From: Streptomyces nigra
GTDB taxonomy: Bacteria > Actinomycetota > Actinomycetes > Streptomycetales > Streptomycetaceae
DNA: 64,000 nt
Reading direction: 5' to 3'
NCBI RefSeq assembly: GCF_003074055.1
Contig: NZ_CP029043.1
Coordinates: 3,154,501-3,218,500, forward strand
Shown: one piece after another, positions 17,221 to 24,337 of the stretch
How positions within the stretch are numbered: the stretch's first letter is position 1
Layout: each line of letters starts with the position of its first letter
Made by a program: the position numbers and the translations under genes
Notes under the pieces: generated by a model
The model's input: the letters and a program-made list of their open reading frames with translations, nothing else
Told to the model about the DNA's origin: nothing
The model's database searches: none

Positions 17221-17883
17221 ATGGTGGCTTCGCAAGCCGTTCCGTCCGCTCCGTCCTCACTGGTGGTGATCCCCGTGTCCGTAGCTCCCCCTGCCTTCCG
17301 GGCTCCTTCTGCCTCTTTCTCTTTCTCCTCGTCGCCTCGCCGTGCGCTGCCGCCGGGGCCGGACGCCCCGGCCACCCGAGAGGTGCCGCACTTCGACCCG
17401 GTGCGGGTGCGCGGCACGCGGTACCGGCTGCGCCGGCTCGTACGGCATCGGCGGCGGGCCGTGGCGGCCGGGCTGGCCGTGACCGCGGCGGCGCTGGTGG
17501 CGGCGGGACCGAGGGAGGCCGACGGGGCGCGCGGGCACCCGGCGGACGAGCCGGTACGGCCGCACCGGGTCACCGAGCCGGTGTCGGCGCCGGTGCGGAT
17601 CGCCGACGCGGCGACCGTACGGCTGCTGCGCCCCGGTGACCGGGTCGATGTGATCGCCGCCGAGGGGAACGGTCCCAGTCCCGGCGGGGACGGCTTCGGT
17701 GAAGATGCCTTCGGCGGGAACGCCGAGGTGGTGGCGCGCGGTGCGCGCGTGGCCGAGCTGCCGGAGCCGCTGGAGGCCACCGGAGAGGCCGGGGCACTCG
17801 TGGTGCTGTCCGTGCCGCGCGCCACGGCCGCCCGGCTTGCCGGGGCGAGTGCGACGGCGCGGCTGGCGGTGACGCTGTGCTGA
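17221..17883 (+). CDS. SAF-domain/CpaB-like membrane-anchored protein
   Basis: 220 residues. The N-terminal ~55 are low-complexity Ser/Pro/Ala, then a very basic RLRRLVRHRRRA stretch and one membrane helix (about 77-95). The outer part TEPVSAPVRIADAATVRLLRPGDRVDVIAAEG is the SAF/RcpC-CpaB fold seen in Flp pilus assembly proteins. No other pilus genes are adjacent, so a pilus role is only suggested. Start at 17221 is uncertain; later in-frame starts would remove part of the disordered N-terminus. Two DnaA-box-like sequences lie 30-55 bases upstream. Confidence 0.7.
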   Translation: MVASQAVPSAPSSLVVIPVSVAPPAFRAPSASFSFSSSPRRALPPGPDAPATREVPHFDPVRVRGTRYRLRRLVRHRRRAVAAGLAVTAAALVAAGPREADGARGHPADEPVRPHRVTEPVSAPVRIADAATVRLLRPGDRVDVIAAEGNGPSPGGDGFGEDAFGGNAEVVARGARVAELPEPLEATGEAGALVVLSVPRATAARLAGASATARLAVTLC

Positions 17884-18012
17884 GCCCGGTCAAGCGTCGG
17901 CGCCCGTCGCTTCGCTCCAAAGAGGAGGCCGATTGGACAGAATGGCTGAACGCTGACGTAGGTTGCGGAGCGATCCGTTCCCCGAGCAGCGCGTCCGAGG
18001 AGTGCCTCCCAA

Positions 18013-18471
18013 GTGAGCGAGAACAAGGAACCGAGCGTCTGGCAGGGCTTCAAGGCCTTCCTGATGCGCGGAAACGTCGTCGACCTGGCCGTCGCGGTGG
18101 TCATCGGTGCCGCCTTCACCAACATCGTCAACGCGGTGGTGAAGGGGGTCATCAACCCGCTGGTCGGTGCGATCGGCACGAAGAACCTCGATCACTACAG
18201 CTCGTGCCTGACCGGCACCTGCAAGGGCGACGAAGGCATCCAGATCCTGTGGGGCTCCGTCCTCGGCGCCGGCCTCAGCTTCGTGATCACCGCGGCGGTC
18301 GTCTACTTCCTCATGGTGCTGCCCATGGCGAAGTACCTGGCCCGGGTGGAGGCCCGCCGCAAGGCGAAGGAGGGCACGCAGGAGGTTATCGAGGTGAGCG
18401 AGCTGGAGGTCCTGAAGGAGATCCGCGACGCTCTGGTCGCGCAGCGCGGGTCGGGGCACGACCAGCGCTAG
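18013..18471 (+). CDS. mscL: Large-conductance mechanosensitive channel
   Basis: 152 residues. The conserved MscL beginning GFKAFLMRGNVVDLAVAVVIGAAFTNIVNAVVKGVINPLVGAI forms the N-terminal helix and pore helix TM1. TM2 is around residues 75-105 and the C-terminal amphipathic helix carries charged residues (EVLKEIRDALVAQ). It is a homopentameric emergency valve opened by membrane tension on osmotic downshock. GTG start at 18013. The preceding 130 bases show no strong dyad. Confidence 0.96.
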   Translation: MSENKEPSVWQGFKAFLMRGNVVDLAVAVVIGAAFTNIVNAVVKGVINPLVGAIGTKNLDHYSSCLTGTCKGDEGIQILWGSVLGAGLSFVITAAVVYFLMVLPMAKYLARVEARRKAKEGTQEVIEVSELEVLKEIRDALVAQRGSGHDQR

Positions 18472-18499
18472 CGTCCTGGCGCGCGGGCGGCGCAGGGCC

Positions 18500-18676
18500 T
18501 CAGATGTGGTGCGGCGGCTTCTCGTCGAGGAAGCGCTTCAGGTCGGCCGCGCTGTCCCCGGCCGGCCGGTCGCCCCACCCGCGGTCCGTGTCGTCCGAGG
18601 ACTGCTGGTCCAGCGGGTCGTCGAAGATCAGCGCGGGCTTCGGCTCGCGCGGCTCGGAGGCGGGGGTGCTGCTCAT
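18500..18676 (-). CDS. Small conserved hypothetical protein (58 aa)
   Basis: MSSTPASEPREPKPALIFDD then a polar acidic stretch ending DLKRFLDEKPPHHI. The ATG at 18676 has TGGAGCC right upstream, a good ribosome site, and the coding frame has third-position G+C typical of real genes. The segment PALIFDDPLD followed by a C-terminal KRFLDEKPPHH helix looks like a small adaptor. I do not recognise a function. It is convergent with mscL and divergent from ltrA. Confidence 0.65.
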   Translation of the reverse strand: MSSTPASEPREPKPALIFDDPLDQQSSDDTDRGWGDRPAGDSAADLKRFLDEKPPHHI

Positions 18677-18750
18677 GGCTCCAGGGTACGGCCCCGCCGC
18701 CGCGCCCCCGCGTCCCCGCGTCCCACCGGGTCGGTCCCCGACCCTCCACC

Positions 18751-18792
18751 GCGTGCCCGGGGTCCGGCGGTGCGTGTCCGGGGTCCGGCGGT
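18751..18792. repeat. 21-bp tandem repeat, two copies
   Basis: GCGTGCCCGGGGTCCGGCGG(T) occurs twice head-to-tail with one difference, in the spacer between the small protein gene and ltrA. Confidence 0.85.
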
Positions 18793-18877
18793 GCCGTCGG
18801 TGAAGTCCTGTGGGGGCTTGTGCGCGGGTCGTGCGCCGCGGGCGCGAATCCACGCCCCATCTGCTGTGCTTGATCCC

Positions 18878-20116
18878 ATGACGTCCAGTTCGAATCCCGC
18901 GCCGGACTCCGCCCGCCCCACCGGACACCGCCGGCCGCTGCGCCGGCTCACGGCCCGCAGCCGCAGCGAGGAACATCGGGCCGCCACCCCGCTGGAGCTC
19001 TTCTTCGACCTGTGTTTCGTCGTGGCCATCGCCCAGGCGGGCGTCCAGCTGGTCCACGCGGTCGCCGAGGGCCACGCCGGTGAAGGCATCCTCAACTACG
19101 CGATGGTGTTCTTCGCCATCTGGTGGGCCTGGATGAACTTCACGTGGTTCGCGTCCGCCTACGACAACGACGACGTGCTGTACCGGGTCGTCACGCTGGT
19201 GCAGATCGCCGGTGTGCTGGTCCTGGCGGCCGGGGTGTCCGAGGCGTTCCAGGACCACGACTACGGGGCGGTGCTCGTCGGCTACCTCATCATGCGGCTG
19301 GCCCTGGTCGGGCAGTGGCTGCGGGTGGCCAGGTCGAGTTCCGGCCGGGAGCGGGCGATGGCGCTGCGGTACGCCGGCGGTGTGCTGCTCTGCCAGATCG
19401 GCTGGCTGGGTCTGGTGCTGCTGCCGGAGGACGCACGGGGCTGGTGGTTCCTCGTCATGGCGATCCTGGAGCTGTGCGTGCCGGCGTACGCGGAGAGGAT
19501 CCATCCGACGTCGTGGCACCCGCACCACATCGCCGAACGGTACGGGCTGCTCACCATCATCGTGCTCGGCGAGACCATCGCGGCGGCCACGGTCGCCGTG
19601 AAGACCGGCATCGAGGAGAACGACGCGCTGGGCGAGCTGCTGCCCATCGCCGCCGGTGGCCTGCTGATCATCTTCTCGGCGTGGTGGGTCTACTTCGTCG
19701 TGCCGATCCACGGGCATCTGCGCTCCAACAGGGAGTCGTTCCTGTGGGGTTACGGCCACTACGTGGTGTTCGCCTCGGCGGCGGCGATCGGCGCGGGCCT
19801 GGAGGTGGCGGTCGAGGAGTCGCTCCACGAGGCGCACATCTCGACGCTGGCGGCGTCCGCGGCGGTGACCCTGCCGACGGCGCTGTATCTGCTCACCGTG
19901 TGGGCGCTGCACGCGCGGTACTTCAAGATGGGCATCGCGCAGCAGCTGGTGCTGCCGACCACGGCCCTGCTGGTGATCTGCTGCACGTTCCTGGGCGAGT
20001 GGGCGGTGTTCACGGCCGGACTGGTCTCGGCGCTGGGCGTGGCGACCGGCGAGACGCTGACGGCGCGCAGACACGCCCGGCAGCGTGCGGCGGCGACACG
20101 GGAGCCGGCCGCCTGA
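18878..20116 (+). CDS. Low temperature requirement protein A (LtrA) family membrane protein
   Basis: 412 residues with about eleven membrane helices. The family motif TPLELFFDLCFVVAIAQ (the LELFFDLxFV box) is at residues 36-52, WWAWMNFTWFASAYDNDD follows, and ERYGLLTIIVLGETI is in the middle. LtrA is needed for low-temperature growth in Listeria; the molecular role is unknown. ATG start at 18878. The 21-bp tandem repeat lies about 90 bases upstream. Confidence 0.92.
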   Translation: MTSSSNPAPDSARPTGHRRPLRRLTARSRSEEHRAATPLELFFDLCFVVAIAQAGVQLVHAVAEGHAGEGILNYAMVFFAIWWAWMNFTWFASAYDNDDVLYRVVTLVQIAGVLVLAAGVSEAFQDHDYGAVLVGYLIMRLALVGQWLRVARSSSGRERAMALRYAGGVLLCQIGWLGLVLLPEDARGWWFLVMAILELCVPAYAERIHPTSWHPHHIAERYGLLTIIVLGETIAAATVAVKTGIEENDALGELLPIAAGGLLIIFSAWWVYFVVPIHGHLRSNRESFLWGYGHYVVFASAAAIGAGLEVAVEESLHEAHISTLAASAAVTLPTALYLLTVWALHARYFKMGIAQQLVLPTTALLVICCTFLGEWAVFTAGLVSALGVATGETLTARRHARQRAAATREPAA

Positions 20117-20158
20117 CGCACCGGGTTGGGCGGCACGGGCCTGGACGACACTGGGCGT

Positions 20159-21184
20159 ATGACAGTTGACGCTCTGACGGATGTCGCCGGACTGCGAGTG
20201 GGCCACGCGACCCGCACCGGGGACGGCTGGCTCACCGGCACCACGGTCGTCCTCGCCCCGGAGGGCGGAGCCGTGGCCGCCGTGGACGTACGAGGAGGCG
20301 GTCCCGGCACCAAGGAGACCGACGCACTGGACCCGCGCAACGTGGTGCAGAAGGTCGAGGCGATCGTCCTGACCGGGGGCAGCGCATACGGGCTGGACGC
20401 GGCGACCGGGGTGATGGCGTGGCTGGAGGAGCAGCGGCGCGGCGTGCGGGTCGGGCCCGACCCGGCCCATGTGGTGCCGGTGGTGCCCGCGGCGTGCGTC
20501 TTCGACCTGGGACGCGGCGGCGACTTCCGGGCACGGCCGGACGCCGGCACGGGCCGGGCGGCGGTCGAGGCGGCAGCGGCGAGCGAAGCCGGCGGGGCGG
20601 TGCGGGAAGGGTGTGTGGGCGCGGGGACGGGTGCGACGGTCGGGCTGGTCAAGGGCGGCGTCGGCACCGCGAGCACGGTCCTGGAGTCGGGGATCACGGT
20701 GGCCGCGCTGGTGGTGGCCAACGCGGCGGGGTCGGCCGTGGAGCCTGGGACGGGCGCGCTGTACGGGGAGTTGTCGCACGGCTTGGTGGACCTTCCGGAG
20801 GCCCACGTCCACGAGGCCGCGCGCCGGCGGCTGGCGGAAATCGCGGACACCAACGCACCGCCGCCACCGCTGAACACCACGCTCGCGGTGGTGGCCACCG
20901 ACGCCGGCCTGACCAAGGCACAGGCACAGAAGCTGGCCGGCACCTCCCACGACGGCATCGCACGGGCCGTACGGCCGGTGCACCTGCTCAACGACGGCGA
21001 CACGGTCTTCGCGCTCGCCACCGGTGAGCGCGCGCTGGACGCCGACCCGCTCGCGCTGAACGACGTCCTCGCGGCGGGCGCGGACATGGTGACCCGGGCG
21101 ATCGTGCGAGCCGTACGCGCGGCCGAATCGGTGGACGGCCCGGGCGGAGCGTGGCCGTCGTACGGGGAGTTGTACGGGCGGTGA
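20159..21184 (+). CDS. P1 family (S58/DmpA-type) self-processing peptidase
   Basis: 341 residues of the DmpA superfamily of N-terminal nucleophile hydrolases. Marks: VAGLRVGHATR at the start, VLTGGSAYGLDAATGVM, GCVGAGTGATVG, and PLNTTLAVVATDAGLTKAQ. In relatives such as ThnT the chain cuts itself between Asn and Thr; here the pair is Asn239-Thr240, giving a Thr nucleophile. Members cleave N-terminal residues from peptides or pantetheine-type amides. ATG at 20159; the gene follows ltrA by 42 bases on the same strand. Confidence 0.9.
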   Translation: MTVDALTDVAGLRVGHATRTGDGWLTGTTVVLAPEGGAVAAVDVRGGGPGTKETDALDPRNVVQKVEAIVLTGGSAYGLDAATGVMAWLEEQRRGVRVGPDPAHVVPVVPAACVFDLGRGGDFRARPDAGTGRAAVEAAAASEAGGAVREGCVGAGTGATVGLVKGGVGTASTVLESGITVAALVVANAAGSAVEPGTGALYGELSHGLVDLPEAHVHEAARRRLAEIADTNAPPPPLNTTLAVVATDAGLTKAQAQKLAGTSHDGIARAVRPVHLLNDGDTVFALATGERALDADPLALNDVLAAGADMVTRAIVRAVRAAESVDGPGGAWPSYGELYGR

Positions 21185-21321
21185 GGGCGGGGGTGGGAGG
21201 GAGCGCCCCTATGTCTTTGGCCAAGCCGTCTGGGCCTCCCGTCGCCCATGGCGGTGCCAGCCCGGTGCCGATAGTTGGCGCCGTCGCAGGTGAACAAGGT
21301 TGCTAGCCGCAGGAGGTATGA

Positions 21322-21402
21322 GTGGAACGGATCACTGAGGACCAGGTCGCACGGCTCACCAGCTTCGTGTCGGCACGCATCCCCGAAACCGCTCCGCTCT
21401 GA
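21322..21402 (+). CDS. Possible 26-residue peptide or gene remnant
   Basis: The 600-base stretch 21185-21787 holds no full gene. Within it AGGAGG (21311-21316) is followed five bases later by GTG and an open frame of 26 codons (MERITEDQVARLTSFVSARI...) ending in TGA. The perfect ribosome site argues that this is, or was, translated. The amphipathic sequence reads like the N-terminus of a longer protein whose remainder is lost. The rest of the stretch shows no recognisable feature apart from the GGAAC triplet at 21734. Confidence 0.35.
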   Translation: MERITEDQVARLTSFVSARIPETAPL

Positions 21403-21733
21403 CGCCGCTGTGGAGACTTTCGATTTCGACTGCGAGTCGCCCCTCTCGACGTCCATGCGGCGCGACTCGTGAGCGATCTCACCCCACTGCGGTAGGCCGG
21501 GAAGAGCCTCCCGACCTGCGGACACGTTGGTGGTCATGCCCCTGATCAGCAATCTGTCGATGCGCCCGACGCCCCATTCCGGGGCCAGCGAGAAGGTAAG
21601 GGGGAGGGCCCCCGCCCCACCCTCCCACCCCCGAACGACCACATACCGCTCACGTTTGTCGCGGTTGTGTCACGTGATGACGTTCACCGCGCACGTGGGG
21701 AACCCGCCCCGAGGCGGTGGCCTCTTCCACCCT

Positions 21734-21748
21734 GGAACGGAACGGAAC
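21734..21748 (+). repeat. Three tandem GGAAC units before the L,D-transpeptidase
   Basis: GGAAC GGAAC GGAAC lies 40-54 bases before the start codon. GGAAC is the -35 element of the cell-envelope-stress sigma factor SigE in Streptomyces, so up to three overlapping -35 boxes are presented. A TC dinucleotide lies 15 bases after the second copy. Confidence 0.45.
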
Positions 21749-21787
21749 CAACCAGAATTCGCGTAACGTCGAATGAGGGAGCAGATC

Positions 21788-23011
21788 GTGACAACGCCGG
21801 ACATGACAGCGCGCCGCACAGTGGGGGCCTGTGCCGCCCTGGCGATCGGCGCCCTGACCCTCACCGCCTGCAGTGGTGGCGGCACCGACGCCGGGAGCAG
21901 TGACGGCAAGGGGGGCAAGGGGTCGTCCACGACGTCCGCGGCGAAGATCGTGATCTCGGCGAAGGACGGTTCCTCGGGGGCGTCCATCAACACGACGGGC
22001 GTACGGGTCGACGGCGGCAGGCTGACGGCCGTACGGATGAAGGACGCGAAGACCGGGCAGGAGGTGCCGGGCTCGCTGTCCTCGGACGGGTCCGACTGGC
22101 ACCCCGGGAAGCAGCTCGAGCGCGGCACGAAGTACGAGATAGCGGCCACCGCGAAGGACGCGGACGGCCGGAGCACGACCGCCGACTCGACGTTCACCAC
22201 GGTCAGCGCGGCGAACAGCTTCATCGGCACCTACACCCCCGACGGCGGGACCACGGTGGGCGTCGGGATGCCGGTGTCGTTCTCGTTCGACAAGGCGATC
22301 AGCGACCGCAAGGCGGTGCAGTCGCACATCACCGTCACCTCCAGCAGCGGGCAGAAGGTGGTCGGGCACTGGTTCGGCCAGAAGCGTCTGGACTTCCGGC
22401 CCGAGGACTACTGGAAGACCGGTTCCAAGGTCACGATGAAGATCGACCTGGACGGGGTCGAGGGTGCCGACGGGGTCGTCGGCGTGCAGAAGAAGACGGT
22501 GACCTTCACGATCGGCCGCTCCCAGGTGTCGACGGTCGACGTGAACACCCAGACCATGACGGTCGTCCGGGACGGCGCCACGATCAAGTCGGTGCCGATC
22601 TCGGCGGGCAGCTCGGAGTTCTCCACCTACAACGGGCAGATGGTGATCTCCGAGAAGTCCAAGCAGCTCCACATGGACAGCCGGACGGTCAATCTGGCGG
22701 ACGCGTACGACATCAAGGACGTGCCGCACGCGATGCGGCTGACGCAGTCGGGCACGTACATCCACGGCAACTACTGGTACAACCAGGGCAATCCGCCGTT
22801 CGGCCGTCAGGGCACCAGCCATGGCTGCGTGGGCCTGCGGGATGTGAAGGGCGGCCAGGGGGACACGCCGTCGAAGTGGTTCTACGACAACTCGATGCTC
22901 GGGGACGTCGTGGTCGTCAAGAACTCCCCCGACAAGAGCGTGAAGCCGGACAACGGCCTCAACGGCTGGAACATGCCGTGGAGCGAGTGGACCGCGGGCA
23001 GCGCCGCCTGA
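21788..23011 (+). CDS. L,D-transpeptidase lipoprotein with Ig-like domains
   Basis: 407 residues. A signal peptide with lipobox LTAC makes it a lipoprotein. Two bacterial Ig-like domains follow (about residues 50-255), then the YkuD domain with HGNYWYN and SHGCVGL; His345 and Cys347 are the catalytic pair. It forms 3-3 cross-links in peptidoglycan from tetrapeptide donors outside the membrane, as in LdtMt2-type enzymes. I place the start at the GTG 21788 (GGGAG seven bases upstream); an ATG at 21773 has no ribosome site. The GGAAC triplet upstream suggests envelope-stress control (inference). Confidence 0.93.
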   Translation: MTTPDMTARRTVGACAALAIGALTLTACSGGGTDAGSSDGKGGKGSSTTSAAKIVISAKDGSSGASINTTGVRVDGGRLTAVRMKDAKTGQEVPGSLSSDGSDWHPGKQLERGTKYEIAATAKDADGRSTTADSTFTTVSAANSFIGTYTPDGGTTVGVGMPVSFSFDKAISDRKAVQSHITVTSSSGQKVVGHWFGQKRLDFRPEDYWKTGSKVTMKIDLDGVEGADGVVGVQKKTVTFTIGRSQVSTVDVNTQTMTVVRDGATIKSVPISAGSSEFSTYNGQMVISEKSKQLHMDSRTVNLADAYDIKDVPHAMRLTQSGTYIHGNYWYNQGNPPFGRQGTSHGCVGLRDVKGGQGDTPSKWFYDNSMLGDVVVVKNSPDKSVKPDNGLNGWNMPWSEWTAGSAA

Positions 23012-23197
23012 TCGGCACGCCCCCTGAAGCGCACGTCAGGCAGGGTTTCTTGACGGTTCGACGGGCCGCGCGGGAACTTCTCGCGCGGTCCACGCGTTTC
23101 ACCGGACGTACGTTTTCTCGGTTCCCGGACATGATGTCCGACCGAGGAGCTACGGTATGCACCCACAAGGTGACATGCAGCAACGCCGGGAGAAACC

Positions 23198-23944
23198 TTG
23201 AGCGTTCCGTACGAGACCACAGCGTACGAACCACCCGAGTCGCCGGAGTCTCCGGAGGAGCACCTCGCGCGGCTCCTCGGCCGTGCCCTGAACTCGTTCG
23301 AGCTGCCCGACGAGACCATACGGCGGCTGGACTGCGCGCTCGCGCACGACAGTTCGCTGCACTCCGCGCACCACAGTGCGGGGCTGCACCGTGAGACGTA
23401 CCGGCACACCTGGCTGCTCGCCGACGGTTCGGCGCTCACCTTGTGGGAGCTGGTGCACAACACGGCACGGGACCGTGCCCCGCAGCATGAGGTGTATGTC
23501 GACGAGGAGGAGCTGCGTGCCGCGACCGAGCGGCTTCCGCTGCCTCCGGACGCTCCCGACTTCGAGCTGCCGGTGACGGTGCAGCTGTCGCCGATGGTGG
23601 CGCCCCGGCACGCGTATGTGCCGGACAACTCGGTGGATCATGCGCGGCGGTTGCTGCGCCGCGCGGAGAACGCGGACCGGCCGGGGCGTGAGACGGCCGC
23701 CCTGCTGGCCACGGCGTGCGGGCACCGGATCACCCAGGCGTTCGGGCGTCCTTGGCGGTCGGCGCGTGCGGGCCTGTGCTTCTCGCTCTACGAGCACGCG
23801 TTCCTGCTGCGGGACGGGGCGGAGGTGTCGCTGTGGGAGGTCGAGCACACGGCGACGCCGGACGGGCGGCACATGTGCGAGGTGTACGTCAGCGAGGACG
23901 CGGCGCGGGCCGCGATGGAGCGGCGGGCGACGCAGGTCTCCTGA
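23198..23944 (+). CDS. Streptomyces-specific hypothetical protein, probably DUF6227, with internal duplication
   Basis: 248 residues, soluble, no signal peptide. TTG start with GGGAG seven bases upstream. The protein consists of two related halves: HTWLLADGSALTLWELVHN...HEVYVDEEELRAATERL (about 70-120) and HAFLLRDGAEVSLWEVEHT...CEVYVSEDAARAAMERR (about 200-245), each preceded by an arginine-rich helix. Function is unknown; the repeated strand-turn-helix unit suggests a pseudo-dimeric binding fold. It stands alone between the L,D-transpeptidase and a small membrane protein gene on the other strand. Confidence 0.75.
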   Translation: MSVPYETTAYEPPESPESPEEHLARLLGRALNSFELPDETIRRLDCALAHDSSLHSAHHSAGLHRETYRHTWLLADGSALTLWELVHNTARDRAPQHEVYVDEEELRAATERLPLPPDAPDFELPVTVQLSPMVAPRHAYVPDNSVDHARRLLRRAENADRPGRETAALLATACGHRITQAFGRPWRSARAGLCFSLYEHAFLLRDGAEVSLWEVEHTATPDGRHMCEVYVSEDAARAAMERRATQVS

Positions 23945-23977
23945 CGGCGAACGTCTCGAACCCGGCCTCTGGATCGA

Positions 23978-24232
23978 TCAGCGGCCGGAGTTGAGCCGGT
24001 GGACGAGGCCGGCGAAGGCGTCGCGTTCCGCCGGGGTGAGTTCGACGGCCTCCCGTTCGGGGGCGGTCTGCCGTTGCTGCGGAAGGCCGGAGAGTGCCTG
24101 GCCGGGACCCCCCGGACGGTTCACGGGGCGGTAGCGGCGCAGCAGGCGGACGAGCCCCGTCACCCACAGCACGGCCGCCAGGGCGAGGACGACGGGACCC
24201 AGGAGCTGGAGGATCGAGACGTGCTCAGGCAT
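23978..24232 (-). CDS. Small single-span membrane protein (84 aa)
   Basis: One membrane helix at about residues 10-27 (LLGPVVLALAAVLWVTGLVRLL) is followed by a basic stop-transfer RRYRP and a soluble tail with ELTPAERDAFAGLVHRLNSGR. The ATG at 24232 has GGGAG just upstream. No family is recognised. It lies convergent to the preceding gene and upstream of the fru operon terminus. Confidence 0.7.
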   Translation of the reverse strand: MPEHVSILQLLGPVVLALAAVLWVTGLVRLLRRYRPVNRPGGPGQALSGLPQQRQTAPEREAVELTPAERDAFAGLVHRLNSGR

Positions 24233-24337
24233 GTCTCCCAGTAGACACCACGGTCCGGGCGGTACGGCCCGGACCGTGACGTATCTCGCAGGTGCCGTGA
24301 AGCGCGCACAGCGCCGCAACCGGGACAACCGGCCGTC

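Noticed and set aside
18500..20983. 827-codon minus-strand frame across ltrA and the P1 peptidase gene
   Set aside because: Only its last 58 codons have a ribosome site and protein-like composition; the rest is antisense shadow.
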